A DNA stretch of 64,000 bases from Adiantum capillus-veneris (lineage: Eukaryota > Streptophyta > Polypodiopsida > Polypodiales > Pteridaceae), in assembly GCA_014529385.2 (NCBI GenBank), contig CM043967.1:127447182-127511181 (forward strand), in the 5' to 3' direction. Below are positions 31,666 to 43,446 of the stretch, piece after piece. The stretch's first letter is position 1. Each line of letters begins with the position of its first letter. The position numbers and the translations under genes were made by a program. The notes under the pieces were generated by a model. It did not search any database, was not told the origin of the DNA, and saw nothing but the letters and a program-made list of their open reading frames with translations.

Positions 31666-32116
31666 TTGATATTAGAGAACAAGTTTTCTCTTTTCTTGAT
31701 CAAGAAGGGAGGTCCTCAAGCTAGCTATAAATGGTTGGTATTATTAATTGCATGTGAGTAAGTAGAATAGGGGTTTTTCAGCCTTGTAGTGCGCCTGCCT
31801 TTGTGCAGATAACGCGTTATCTGCCTTTGTGCAGATAACACGGCATCACTGTCGAGAGCTACGGTCTTAATAGTGGCGTCCTATGAGGCTTGCCTACGGC
31901 TTAACCACTATTGAGCTATTAGAAGCTTGACAAGAGACAATGTTGTTTTGGTGTTGAACGACCCTCTCTTCTATTCCTTGCAATTAATGGTATTCAAGCC
32001 ACGGTTACAGTAGCTTGAGTGCTTTTTATAAAGGGGTAAATAGGAGTAGCAACTAGGGCTTGAAGTGCCAAAGTACACCTAAAAACCTAAAAGGTTTACA
32101 CCTAAAAGTTGTTAGA
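31666..32116 (+). other. Element D leader: PBS, palindrome and hairpin
   Basis: Starts with a degenerate iMet-type PBS (TTGATATTAGAG; copy E keeps TTGGTATCATAG). A perfect 20 bp palindrome lies at 31805-31824 and an inverted repeat AATAGTGG/CCACTATT at 31869-31876 and 31905-31912. The latter is kept in copy E (42054-42061, 42090-42097). Such structures in a leader suit RNA dimerisation or packaging; this is inference. Confidence 0.6.
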
Positions 32117-33270
32117 ATGTCTGACAATAGTAAAGAGAGTGAAATTAATGTTAATAACTTTGATTTTGCTAATGAGCAAGCTATTAATGATGCCCCTATG
32201 CTTGTTAACTATCTTGTTACTAGGCTTCAACAAGCCATGGGCAATCCATCCCTCCAAAGTCAAGTGCAACGGCAGCTTCATGCTCATGGGGTTCTCCAAG
32301 CTCCCACCATGACAGGAGAGTACCTAGGAAGCCTCCTTGTGAGACTTCCAAAAAAGGCCTCTCTCCGATTCATTAAGAAGAAGAGTATCCATATGAAGGG
32401 CTCAAAAATTTGCTTCTTGATGATGCATCTCCTTCCCAAAGGAGAATCCAAGAGCCTTCACTGAAGGAACGAGAAAGAAGTGAGTCTCCTGCCAACTCAA
32501 CGGAGATGGCTCCACGAAGATGGCGGGCTAAATGCTCTCCATCACCTCCAAAACGGAGAAGACCATCACATGCTTCTCCACATCATAATTCAAAGAGGCA
32601 TGATAAAAAGCAACAGAAGAAAAATGCGAGAAAGAGGAAACCCTGTTCTCCATCTTTGCTTCCATTATGAAGCAGTTTTTGGCCATTGATGCCAAAGACG
32701 AAGTACTCACTGAATCGCAAAGCTTGAAGCTCTCTCCCTACGAATCCATCAACAAATATGTAGACAAGTTTTGGGACATACAACTCAAAGCCACCATCTT
32801 CAAAAAGTTGTATTTTTGGAGAACAAAAGCAACAATTTTTTGCGGGCTTAACTGAAGAAATGGCGGAGTATGTCAACTCCCAATGGCCATGCACCATATT
32901 GGCGGTTATACACCATACTATGGTGGCTTCTTGAATCAATTTCCAAACATGGTCTAAGAGAAATTCTAAGCCCACAGAAAACAAGGGTTCCAATGAGCCT
33001 AAGGGGAAGGACAATGTCCAAAAGTCTCCTAAGGACAATTCCAACAAAGCTAAGGAAAAGGGAGTTTACAAAGGCAAAAACAAACTCTCTCCTGAAGAGC
33101 TTGAGCGTTATCGCAAGGATAATCATTGTTTCAAGTGCAGCGAGCAAGGTCATGTGTACCGTGCTTGTTCCCAAAAGAACACCCACCATGAACCTCCTAC
33201 AGCTACCTTGGTCAAAATCCAAGAGGAGGAAACTCACCACAAAGGATCTCCTCTATGTCATGCTTGGGGA
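32117..33270 (+). pseudogene. gag: Element D gag, broken, with internal deletion
   Basis: Start at ATG 32117 (MSDNSKESEINVNNF...). It becomes a Ser/Arg/Lys-rich stretch (SPSPPKRRRPSHASPHHNSK) in a second frame. At about 32657 it jumps to IMKQFLAIDAKDEVLTESQSLK, because about 430 bp carrying most of the retrotransposon gag domain are missing compared with E. The zinc knuckle CFKCSEQGHVYRAC lies near 33130-33172. At least three frames are involved. Confidence 0.78.
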
Positions 33271-33925
33271 AAGGTAAGATAACATGATGCTTTTATTCTC
33301 TTTGACCCTGGTTCTACTCACAATTTCATATCCACAGAGTTGGCTACCAAGCTAGGCATACAAGCTTACGGAATGGGAGATGTCCTACCCGTAGACGGTG
33401 ATTTCAAGGGGCAAGAAACTTCAGTGACTCCCTTAACCGGGAAATTGAGGCTCCATGTCCAAAGCTATGTGGACAAGGAGGACTTCTTTAGCTCTCCTCT
33501 CAAGCATGAGGATGTAATCCTAGGGGCACCATGGTTTGATCGCATGGCTGCCAATGTTAAATTCCCTAAAAGAAGAATCTATTTTAGGTTTAGGAAAAAG
33601 GGTATGTACATAGATGCTAAGCAAATGGGTAACACCATATCCATTGTACATACGCAAGCTTTTAACAATTCAATAAAGAGCTCTATTTCCGTGTACATGA
33701 TTTTTGTTAAAGATTCTCAAAATGAACCTAATGCTTTAACAAAAGAAAATCACAAAGAATTAGAGTTATCCAATTTCTCAAGGGGTTTCAAGATGTCTTT
33801 ATTCATGACATCCCTTGTGAGCTACCTCCTAAATGAGGCAATGATGACCATGCAGTTGAACTTCTTCCAGGAAGTTCACCGCTTAATAAACCTCCGTATA
33901 AAGTTTCTTAAGCTCAACAAGAGGA
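33271..33925 (+). pseudogene. pro: Element D protease, broken
   Basis: FILFDPGSTHNFISTELATK carries the active-site Asp as D-P-G. VILGAPWFDRMAANVKF closes the retropepsin fold. The 203-codon frame 33340-33951 includes it and a linker to RT; a TAA/TGA-containing break lies before 33340. Confidence 0.8.
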
Positions 33926-34580
33926 GATTATGTGGCAAGTGCATGAGTTAGTTGAGAAGGGCATGGTTAGGTGTAGCTCATCTCCATTTTGTTCTCCTGT
34001 GCTATTAGTGCAAAAGAAAGACGGCACATATAATATGTGTGTCGACTATAGAGCACTAAATAGGATCACTATCAAGAATAGGTTTCCCATTCCAAGGGTA
34101 GAAGACCTATTTGATAAGCTACAAGGGTCCACCTACTTCAGTAGAATTGACCTAAAAAGTGGTGATCATCAATAAGGATACTTGATCAAGACATTGTAAA
34201 GACCTCATTTTGCACTATGTTTGGTCTTTATGAATATATTGTCATGCCTTTTGCCTTGACCAATGCACCAGACACATTCAACCTATTGATGGAGAAGCTA
34301 TTCAGGCCTCACCGAACCTTTATTGGAATGCTCTTTGATGGTATCATCATCTACTCTAATTCATTAGACAAACACAAGCAACACCTCCATGTAATATTTC
34401 AAGTTCTAAGAGAGAATAAACTTTATGTTAATCTAAAGAAAAGTGAATTTTTCTTACAAAAGATTCAGTATTTAGGTCATATTATCTCTCAAGATGGCAT
34501 CCAAATGGATCCATCTAAATTAGAGGTAATAAAAGGATGGCCTAAACCAAGGAATCTTCATGAACTAAGAAACTTATAGG
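33926..34580 (+). pseudogene. Element D reverse transcriptase, catalytic box lost
   Basis: VHELVEKGMVRCSSSPFCSP, DGTYNMCVDYRALNRITIKN, YFSRIDLKSGDHQ (first Asp) and YIVMPFALTNAPDTFNLLME. The catalytic box is LFDG (34331-34342) in place of FxDD, so the last Asp is gone. The thumb reads YLGHIISQDGIQMDPSKLEV. A frameshift lies around 34170-34215. Confidence 0.85.
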
Positions 34581-35280
34581 TATGTGTGCATACTTAGACG
34601 CTTCATAAAAAGATCTCACTAATAGTAGGACCATTACATGACCTAACAAAGAAACACGTTAGGTACACATGGTCTGCCAAGGAGAACAATTCTTTTGAAA
34701 AGCTTAAAGAAAATCTTATCTCTCAAACTGTGCTTACACTATCGGATCTCTCGAACTGTGCTTTCCTTGGACCTGTTCTGCTCCAAGAAGGGCATGCCAT
34801 AGCTTATGAAAGTCAAACGCTCCACCCTGTTGAGCAAGCTCTAGGCATATATGAAAAGGAGCTCCTCGCAGTTCTACATGCCTTAGACTCATGGAAGCAC
34901 TATTGATTGGAGACTCCTTTCATTCTGCGAATGGATCACCAAAGTCTTAAGTACTTCATGACGCAGACCAAGCTCTCCAGCAAACAAATGAGGTGGGCAA
35001 AATTTCCTTTTGCAATTTCATTTTCATATTGCTCACATAGCTGGCAATCATAATCAAGTAACCGATGCACTCTCAAGACAGCCGAGAGTGAATGCAGTTT
35101 CCATAGCAACTCACAATGATCTATCTGCTATAATATATGAGTATGCTATTGATCCCTATTTTAGAGATGTGATTTCAGCCCTTACAATAGGGAAGAAAGA
35201 CGAACATTTACTTTACAAGATGGTTATCTTCTCTATAGCAATAGACTATGCATTACTAACTCACTCCGTGAGAAAGTAAT
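34581..35280 (+). pseudogene. Element D RNase H and integrase zinc-finger region, broken
   Basis: VLLQEGHAIAYESQTL, YEKELLAVLHALDSWKHY (Glu) and FILRMDHQSLKYFMTQ (Asp) are RNase H; the first Asp motif is lost, where E still has FEVQCDACGDCLGAVLLQ. FHIAHIAGNHNQVTDALSRQ closes the domain. Several stops. Confidence 0.8.
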
Positions 35281-36545
35281 GTATGAACCACATGCTCCTT
35301 CTTATGCCAGGCATAGAGGGATTCAGTCTACCCTAAAGGGGATTGAAACATATTTCTATTTGCCTACCCTGAAATCAAACATATAAGAGTATGTTTCTAA
35401 ATGTGTGGTATGCCAAAAGATAAAGTTTGATAGAGGGAAGCAACCTGGATTGCTTTAACCTTTGCCAATCCCTAATTCACCATGGGAGAGTAGATCCATG
35501 GATTTTATTTTTGGATTGTCTAAGTCTATCCAATATGAGAATACGAGAATATGGACGATAGTAGACAGGTTTAGTAAACAAGCTCATTTTATACCTGTCA
35601 AAAAGACTATTAAAGCCCATCAAATGGCAACCCTCTTCATTTCACATATCTTCATATACCATGGCTTGCCAATGTCCATAGTGTCAGATAGAGATCCTAG
35701 AATGACCAGTAATTTCTGGAAGGGTTTCTTTGAGAATTTAGGAACAAGGATAAATTTATCTTCGGCCTATCACCCGCAAACGGATGGCCAAAGTGAAATA
35801 GCTAACCTAACAATTATCGATCTACTAAAAGCATATGTAACGGAAGTAGATCAAAGATCCCAATGGGAGGATTACTTACCCTTTGTGGAGTATGCCTACA
35901 ATAACACTGTACATACTTCCACGGGAAAAGCAACTTTTGAGGTAATTGAGAGAAGATCAAAAAGTCCCCTGCTACTTAAGGTACAAGGGACGATCTTTGT
36001 TGTAGATGAGTATAGCCGAGACCTACAAGAATATTTTTAAAAGATTAAGGATGCTATCTCTATCTCATAGCAAAGGCAAAAGGCTACTGCTGATAAGCAC
36101 AAAAGAGCCCAAGCCTTTAAAGAAAATGATTGGGTCTTACTCAAAATTCCCAAGGCTTGATTAAGGCACAAAACGAGCAAGAATCCTACGGGACACCAAA
36201 AGTACTATGCTAAGTTAGCAAAAAGGTATTATGATACCTTCCAGATTCTTAGGCCAATCAATGAAATGGCATATCAACTCAAGTTGCCTAGCCATTGGCT
36301 CATACACAATGCTTTCCATGTGAGCCTACTAAAGCCTTACAAAGGAGAGCCACCCCAAGAACAAACTATTGAAGACCCACCGGACATCGAGGACCAAGAA
36401 GAGGTGTTGCAGCCTGAGTCCATTCTCTGACATGAAGACAAGGTACTAAGAGGCGGGAAGACTATTTAACAATGTCTTATTAAGTTTAAGAATTATCCTT
36501 TTGAAGATGCTAGATGGATGCAAGGCATACGATAAAAGGATAACC
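35281..36545 (+). pseudogene. Element D integrase and chromodomain-like tail
   Basis: 35462-36040 is open: ESRSMDFIFGLSKSI (Asp), GLPMSIVSDRDPRMTSNFW (Asp), YHPQTDGQSEIANLT (Glu), WEDYLPFVEYAYNNT. Later frames read WLIHNAFHVSLLKPYKGEPP, and 36400-36540 reads LQPESIL then a stop, HEDKVLRGGKTI and CLIKFKNYPFEDARWM, which match a chromodomain. That domain type targets insertion through histone marks in chromoviruses. Dead copy. Confidence 0.83.
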
Positions 36546-36927
36546 TAAACCTTGCCAATGCTTACAATGCTTCTCGAGAGTAAGCAAATGTACAAATGTT
36601 AAAAATGAACAAAGTTTTTGTCTTATAAGACTCTCTTTTCCTTTATTGTACACAAAAATGAAGTAGTATGCATGCTTAGATCAAGTTTGCGGAGACGACG
36701 TCTCCCGAACACCAAGTAGAACTTGTCACTCTACTATGGAAGATTGATAGGACTAATGTGCTGACATGCTTGCGGCAGCTTAGGCTCTCAAGCGCCAAAT
36801 GGACTAGTCATCCATTCTAGAACGATGTCATACAGTAACATAGGGAACCCGCTAGAAAAAGGACTAATGAATATGCTTTATCTTCTCTACCACATAGTCA
36901 AGGACGACTATGATTTCAAGAGAGAGG
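36546..36927 (+). other. Element D 3' untranslated region and PPT
   Basis: About 370 nt with no coding signal, ending in the PPT CAAGAGAGAGG (36917-36927) before the LTR. The same sequence precedes the LTR in copy E (57221-57231). Confidence 0.6.
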
Positions 36928-38444
36928 TAATTTCATAATAATTAATATCTAATTCTCCTAAATGATTTTCTCATGTTAAACCAATTATTTAATATGGGGA
37001 AGTTCTAGGGGAGATAAAGCTAGAATATTGGTTAAGCTGGCAGACCGGCCATAGTAGGGATCCAAAGGAAACAAATAGGGATCCAAAAGAGGGGAAATCT
37101 ACAATAGATCAATGTGCAACAATGGGCTTAAAATACCCTAAGGTTCAGCCCATTAAGACTTCCAAAATTCTAAGGTTCCAAAATTCAAAGGTTGTGTCCA
37201 ATGGTTAAGCTTAGGAAATTTGGACGCTTTGTCAGTGTGTAAAAAAGTCTTCGCAAGTCCTACAAAGGAGGGGACAAGCCCAAGAAGTAGGGGATGATAG
37301 AGAATAACACACACACTCACAAGCTTCCTTTATATACAAGGGGAAAGAGGGACACATGTCAGCTCCCTAGCCTAGATGCCCACAAGGTATACTCAATCCC
37401 TACTGGATGGCCATGGAGGTGGAGCAATGAGAATTAGGCTAGAGTAAATCTAGTTTAATCAATTCAAAAACACTTAATAAAAGAATCAATGTGAATTAAA
37501 TCTCTCTAGAAGACTATTGGACAGTCTCCCAAGGGGTCCAATGAGAGTTTAGTTGCATTAATTAATTGGCAAAAGCTCTCACAAAACGGGAAAGGGGGAC
37601 ACATGTCAGAAGGCTATCACTTATGCTGCTTAAATTTCATTAGCTATGCTTGGCATGGGCCAATAGGGTGTGAGCATAAGAAAATAGCAAGAGGGGTTGA
37701 CCAAGAGAGAGAGAGAGAGGGGGCTGGTTTTCCAAAGGCATGATTGCACACACACACACTAGTCCATCTGTGGAGTAAGAAGACTCTCTCTCTCCTTCTC
37801 AAGCTTGAATGGAAAGCTTATCACCTACTCCAAGCTTGTGAGAAGGGAGGCCTACACCAACAACTCTTGCCTTTGTGATGCAAATCCAACCAAGACCCAA
37901 GGTTCAATGCATGCTCATCTCCTGTACCATGCTAATTACTAAGCTAAGATATTGTAATATGAGTGATTATGTGAGGAGATGTACATCCTTCTAGTAAGAC
38001 TAGTCCTTCTTCCTCTCAATCTACTCTCATACCCCGCTAGCTCTCACCATCTTTGAAGGTGTGTGAGGTCTTGGGTCTGAGACCGTGAGGGAATTGATGT
38101 TGTGTTTAATAAGTGTTTTTCTTAGTGCTTGAAGTTTTCCATCTTTATTGCACTAGCTAGGATTATTGTAAAATGTCTCTCTTGATGGGAGAAACCATCA
38201 TACAAAGCCTTTTGCATGCGGGACCGGCTCCATGCAAATCCGGTCCTCAACTGTTGTCAATTGCTTGATTTCTCTCTCTTTTGAAGTATTGTTCATGCTA
38301 TCTAACTAGGTGTTGTACTTTTTGTTGCTCTCTTTCCACCAAAGCACTCTTGTTATTCTCATTAGGAATCTATTCTAATGAGATTCTCACTATGTTCATG
38401 CTATCTTCCGCTACACACAAGTTACTAGACCATTAAATTCTACA
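36928..38444 (+). repeat. 3' LTR of Element D
   Basis: Starts TAATTTCATAAT (TG lost or start shifted a few bases) and ends TACA at 38444, followed by CAAGG. It is colinear with 30071-31665 apart from several indels. Confidence 0.82.
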
Positions 38445-39560
38445 CAAGGACCCACTCTTCAAGTCCTTGCTATGTTGGCACTAAAAAAGCTAAGTAGACC
38501 CTTGAGTTGGCCCATGCTAGTGAACAACATTCAGATGGCTATAAAAAGGATAATTCCAAATGTGAAAAAAGATCAAGACATCAAGAACAAAATAATGAAA
38601 TAAAAAGTAGAAGATATCTCCAAAAAATATGCAAAATGGCAACACTTCAAAGGAAGAGCACATGAGGTGGCTTAAAACCAATACGCTGCTGGCTAATTTG
38701 CAAGTTAAAAAAAATAACAAAGTTGTTGGCTATAGCGTTTGAACTCAACCCTGCAATTGCTAACCAAGGTCATTTATTTAAATGCTCTATGAATTGGAAA
38801 ATGTAGTCCAAAACCATAATGATATGGCTAGACCACCTTAGCCAAATTATTGTTCAATCAACTTAACCAAAAGATTTTCCAAATAGAAGTGTGACCTCAA
38901 GAGGTTAAGGATGGAAGATCATTGTCTCTTAGTAGTTAGAGAGGAATAGTTTGCCAAAAGAATTAGAAGCCTTGAAAAGGCCCATATTCCACTGTGACGC
39001 TTGGTTCCTAGATCATGGTTCCTAGATCAATTGGGGAGGATAAGTCCCTTGGGTGGGATGCATTGACAACAAAAATTCTCAGAGAATTTTGAGAGGATCT
39101 CAAAACCTTGATAGCTCGGATGGTGAATAAGGCTTTGTTAGAGGGACACATAATTACTAATGTGAAAAAAGGGTTGATCAAGAAAATTTCCAAATTATTC
39201 TACTATACTCTCTTGAAATATTTGATGCCTATTTCAATGATGGAATTTTCTTACAATATTGTTGCCAAAGTTATGGCACTGTGCTTTCTCTACCCCTAAA
39301 CAATGTAATCTTCCCCTATCAACATGGATTCATCAAAGGAAGATCAATTTAAGGAAACATTTTGGCACTAAGCAGGAACAAATCCTCCTTCAACGTGACT
39401 TAAATAAGGCATATGACAAAATCTTGTGGTCATGCATTGAAGTTTTCATGAAGGATTTGGGCTTCACAGACCCAGAACTTCTGTGATAAAACACATCCTA
39501 GGGGTGGGTAGCTATTGTAAGCTCCTTTTCAACAAGGCTATAGGAATGTTTGACGTGAAG
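38445..39560 (+). pseudogene. L1-type LINE fragment, reverse transcriptase N-terminal half
   Basis: After the CAAGG duplication, broken frames read MVNKALLEGHIITNVKKGLI, YQHGFIKGRSI, GNILALSRNKSSFNV and DLNKAYDKILWSCIEV. These are the LINE RT motifs before the catalytic F/YADD. The frame decays after GFTDPELL at 39484. The duplicate at 58762-59692 shares this sequence up to 39396. Confidence 0.8.
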
Positions 39561-39620
39561 AGATCAATCAAGATTTTGTTTTTTGCTTGCTTCACTGCTC
39601 TTTGCAATTGGTTCACATCC

Positions 39621-39622
<2 letters not shown>

Positions 39623-39670
<48 letters not shown>
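39623..39670 (+). repeat. (GA)n microsatellite
   Basis: About 24 GA units. Confidence 0.9.
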
Positions 39671-39671
<1 letters not shown>

Positions 39672-39728
39672 GAACATGTCAGGGGTGTGAGGTAATCTCA
39701 TCACAAGAACTAGACCCTGTTATGTGCA

Positions 39729-39764
<36 letters not shown>
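39729..39764 (+). repeat. Poly-G run of 36
   Basis: An uninterrupted G homopolymer, preceded by GTGCA and followed by ATGTAG. It may be genuine and G-quadruplex-forming, or an assembly or sequencing artefact. Confidence 0.8.
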
Positions 39765-39765
<1 letters not shown>

Positions 39766-39794
39766 TGTAGAGTGATAGAGAACACCTAAAGGGC

Positions 39795-40380
39795 CAAAGG
39801 AGCATACATACAAATCGCCCAACTTGTGTGACGGATGCTATTGTAATGTTGCTTGATAGTTTATCAATCTAGTCCATGATGAATTGTGTGTACCTCACAA
39901 CACAACCACCAATGAGCAACTAAACAATCTTAGATGCAAGCCAACGATTGCATGTATCTAAATCCAAGACAACACCATGTAATCTAGTGATGAACAATGG
40001 TGTATCTATGGATTAGGAAGAACAAGGGTAACATGTGTGTTACACTTAGTTCTTGACGGCATCGGTATGCATCTCTTTACCCCAAGATTGATGAGCATTA
40101 CCCCTCATATTTCTATGTAGTACTATGACAATAATGTGACCTAATCTAGCCCCTGATGAAGTGTGTGGAGCTCGCAGCACAACCACCAGCAAACAACTTA
40201 ACAATCTTAGATGTTGACCAACCATCAAATGTATCTACATCCAAGAAAACATCAAGTCATCTAGTGATGAACAATAGTGTATCTACAGATAATGAAGCAC
40301 AAGGGTAATGGATGCATCACACTAGAATGAGGAGGGCATGTATTATGAATCTCTCCACTCCTAGGTTGACGAGCATCAAT
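39795..40380 (+). repeat. Two-unit degenerate tandem repeat (~273 bp)
   Basis: TAATCTAG-CC-TGATGAA-TGTGTG-A-CTC and AACAATCTTAGATG recur at about 39866 and 40140, with later blocks (CATC-AATCTAGTGATGAACAAT) also shared. No coding signal. Confidence 0.7.
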
Positions 40381-41040
40381 CGAAAGTCCCTAGAGTATCC
40401 ATAGGCAAAAAACAAATGAGAAATAAAGAAGTTATGATCACTCAAACATGGAGGTGTCCTTTATCTTGCTCAAAATGAGCTCTTTGGAAGTTGTGTAGGT
40501 GTTGCAGCTATTAAAATGGGGGCTTCTTATCTCTGATCCCCAAGATTTTTCTCTCTCTTCGGTGCCTGTCCAGCTGGGTGTGAACACTCAAAATGCACCC
40601 TTTCTCCCGCAAGAAAGAGGACTTCTTGGACAACTTCCGCAAGGCATAACTTGCTGCTCCGATCATCGAATGACGCACTGTAACACACGGCTCGAATCCC
40701 ATCATCTTTGCTATCTTCAAAATTTTAGAATTTTAGTATTTCTAATCTTAGAATCTCAAGTTGTCCCAATTTCTTTTGTCGCACGTACCTACCATCACTT
40801 TATAAGTTGAGACTACCCATTTCGGGTGCTCATAACTCATGATGTACACGTTCAATTCACGAGCTATAGATCACGGTTGAAATTATTTATTAAAAACTAT
40901 GTTTTGGGAACTCAAACAACCCAAAACATTAGCACCCAAAATCACACCTTTGTACATGAATTTTTACATGACCACTTCCAAAATGTGCAGGGCTATGTAC
41001 ACATATATACATGAGGCTAGTTGGCAAGCTTTTAGGTATG
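40381..41040. other. Unassigned sequence
   Basis: About 660 nt with no recognisable gene or repeat. Short frames look like chance. Confidence 0.4.
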
Positions 41041-41049
41041 ACCTAGTGA

Positions 41050-41500
41050 CTTTATGCTCATCCAAAAAAATGCATGACAACGTCTCCCTCATACACTGGC
41101 TCTGTTGCTTCCATTTTGACTCTTTTCTTGATCACCAACGCTTCATACTTTAGGAGAGGTTATGGGAGTGAAGGCTGCATCCATTCCTCCCTAAGCACAT
41201 TTGTGGCAAGCACTTGGACTTCTACAGAGTGTAACATTCTTGTATCCCACTCCAAGGCTGCCTTGTGGTCTTCAGTTTTGTACTTTTCAATCAAACTCTG
41301 GAGACGTGTCTCCTCTTCTACAAGTAACAATTGCTCTGCTTCCTCATGTGTCTCTAGCCGGATTCTTCTTAATGTTGCAAATCTTTTACATCTTCAGGAA
41401 CTTCCAAGGGCTCGTCTCTAGTGTTAGTCCCTGGATCACTCGGCCCCAATTCTGTTTCTTGTGTCCTTGCTTTCGCTATTATTTTTATAGTTTTGTCATC
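41050..41500 (-). pseudogene. Minus-strand fragment of an Element C-type ORF
   Basis: On the minus strand, broken frames read LLLVEEETRLQSLIEKYK, AALEWDTRMLHSVEVQ, LREEWMQPSLP and PLLKYEALVIKKRVKMEA. They match the C-terminal region of Element C (17500-17700) in ALEW, R-EW-QPSLP, PLLKYE and a later Y-x-x-D. Identity is roughly 40-50% over the best part by eye. The fragment abuts copy E at about 41540. Confidence 0.65.
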
Positions 41501-41539
41501 TGTTGTTGAGCAAGTATATCTTTCTTTGTAGCTTCTTCT

Positions 41540-41884
41540 GCTTGAAGTTTTCCATCTTCATTGCACTTGCTAGGATTGAAGGAGAACAAAGGATTGTATT
41601 GTAAAATATCTCTCTTCATGGGAGAAACCATGATACAAAGTCTTTTGGAGGGGGGACAGGCTCCATGCAAATCCGGTCCTCAGCTATTGTCAGTTGCTTA
41701 ATTTCTCTCTCTTTTGAAGTATTGTTCATGCTATCTAACTAGGTGTTATACTTTTTTTTGCTCTCTCTCCACCCAAGCACTCTTTTATTCTCATTAGGAA
41801 TCTATTCGAATGAAATGCTCACTATGTTCATGATATTTTCCGCTACACACAAGCTACTAGACCATTAAATGTTACATTGGTATC
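41540..41884 (+). repeat. Truncated 5' LTR of copy E
   Basis: Corresponds to the last ~340 bp of the D 5' LTR (31328-31665), followed by PBS-like TTGGTATCATAGCACAAGG. The upstream 1.25 kb is missing. Confidence 0.8.
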
Positions 41885-42301
41885 ATAGCACAAGGTTTCT
41901 CTTTTCTTGCTCAAGAAGGGAGGTCCACAAGCTAGCTTTAAATGGTTGGTATTTTTAATTGCATGTGAGTAAGTAGAATAGAGATTTTCCAGCCTTGCAG
42001 TGTGCCTGCCTTTGTGCAGATAACGGGGCATCACCGTCGAGAGCTATGGTCTTAATAGTGGAGTCCTACGAGGCTTGCCTACAGCTTAACCACTATTGAG
42101 CTATTAGAAGCTTGACAGGAGCCAATGTTGTTTTGGTGTTGAAGGACCCTCTCTTCTATTCCTTGCAATTAATGGTATTTGAGCCACAGGTACAGTAGCT
42201 TGAGTGCTTTTTCTAAAGGGGTAAATAGGAGTAGCAACTAGGTCTTGAAGTGCCAAAGTACACCTAAAAACCTAAAACATTTACACCTAAAAGTTGTTAG
42301 G

Positions 42302-43446
42302 ATGGCTGACAATAGTAAAGAGAGTGAAATTAATGTTGATAACTTCGATTTTGCTAATGAGCAGGCTATTAATGATGCCCCTATGCTTGTTAACTATCTT
42401 GTTTCTAGGCTTCAACAAGCCATAGGCAATCCATCCCTCCAAAGTGAAGGGCAACAGCAGCTTCATGCTCATGGGATTCTCCAAGCTCCCACCATGACGG
42501 GAGAGTACCTAGGAATCCTCCTTGTGAGACTTCCACAAGAGGCCTCTCTCCGATTCGGGAAGAAGAAGAGGATCCATATGAAGGGCTCGAAAATTTTCTT
42601 CTTGATGATGCATCTCCTTCCCAAAGGAGAATCCAAGAGCCTCCACCAAAGGAACGAGAAATAAGTGAGTCTCCTGCCACCTCAATGAGATGGCTCCACG
42701 AAGATGGTGGGCTAAATGCTCTCCATCACCTCCAAAACGGAGAAGACCATCGCATGCTTCTCCACATCATAATTCAAAGAGGGATAACAAAAAACAAGAC
42801 AAGAAAAAGGCAAGAAAGAGGACGCCCTCTTCTCCATCTTCTTCATCCTCTTCCTCTAATGAAATTGATGGTGAAGACAAAGAAGATCAAGGCAAGAAAG
42901 AGGTCACCCTCTTCTCCATCTCCCTCAAATTCTTTATCTTCTGAAGAAAGTGATGGTGGAACTTTTGAACCATCAAAAAGAATAGGCCATAGGAAATCCT
43001 ATGCTACATGGAAGAGGTTATCCAAGCTCAAGAAGTTCAAAGAGGGAGGGAAGAGCATCTCTTTCCTTACCTACGATGGCACCTTTGGTGCTACGGACAA
43101 AGTCTTGGCCTTTATCCAATAGTTCAATGTGGCGTTTGGAGATGATGGCTTCACGGAGTCCTCTAAGCTACGCCATGTAGCTATGCACTTTTAAAAGTCC
43201 GCCAAGCAATGGTGGTCTAGCCTACGGGCCAACGGTGAAGCTCCACAAAAATGGAAAGCTTTAAGAGCTTCTATTATGAAGCAGTTTTTGGCCACCGGTG
43301 CCAAAGACGAAGTTCTCACCAAATGGTGAAGCTTGAAGCTCTCGCCCTATGAATACATTCACAAATATGTAGACAAGTTTTGGGACTAAAAACGCAAAGC
43401 CACTGTCTTCAAAAATTTGGATTTTGGAGAGCAGAAGCAACAATTT
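42302..43446 (+). pseudogene. gag: Copy E gag, 5' part, broken
   Basis: Start at ATG 42302 (MADNSKESEINVDNF...). A frame change after about 85 codons leads into a Ser/Lys/Arg-rich stretch and then YATWKRLSKLKKFKEGG, FNVAFGDDGF, AKQWWSSLRANGEAPQKW and IMKQFLATGAKDEVL, a retrotransposon gag domain that D has lost. It is cut at 43446 by Element 3 and resumes at 54035. Confidence 0.78.

Larger units (their letters stand above)
30071..38444 (+). mobile_element. Element D: chromovirus-type Ty3 element in a LINE, TSD CAAGG
   Basis: LTRs at 30071-31665 and about 36928-38444 flank a degenerate gag, zinc knuckle, protease, RT, RNase H, integrase and a chromodomain-like tail. CAAGG occurs immediately outside both ends (30066-30070 and 38445-38449). 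It carries many stops and shifts, plus a deletion in gag of about 430 bp relative to copy E. The LINE reading continues on both sides. Confidence 0.88.

Noticed and set aside
39729-39764. Poly-G as a polypurine tract
   Set aside because: No LTR start or element structure follows it.
40499-41509. Several overlapping 60-115 codon plus-strand frames
   Set aside because: Mutually overlapping without motifs; the minus-strand match to Element C explains 41050-41500 better.
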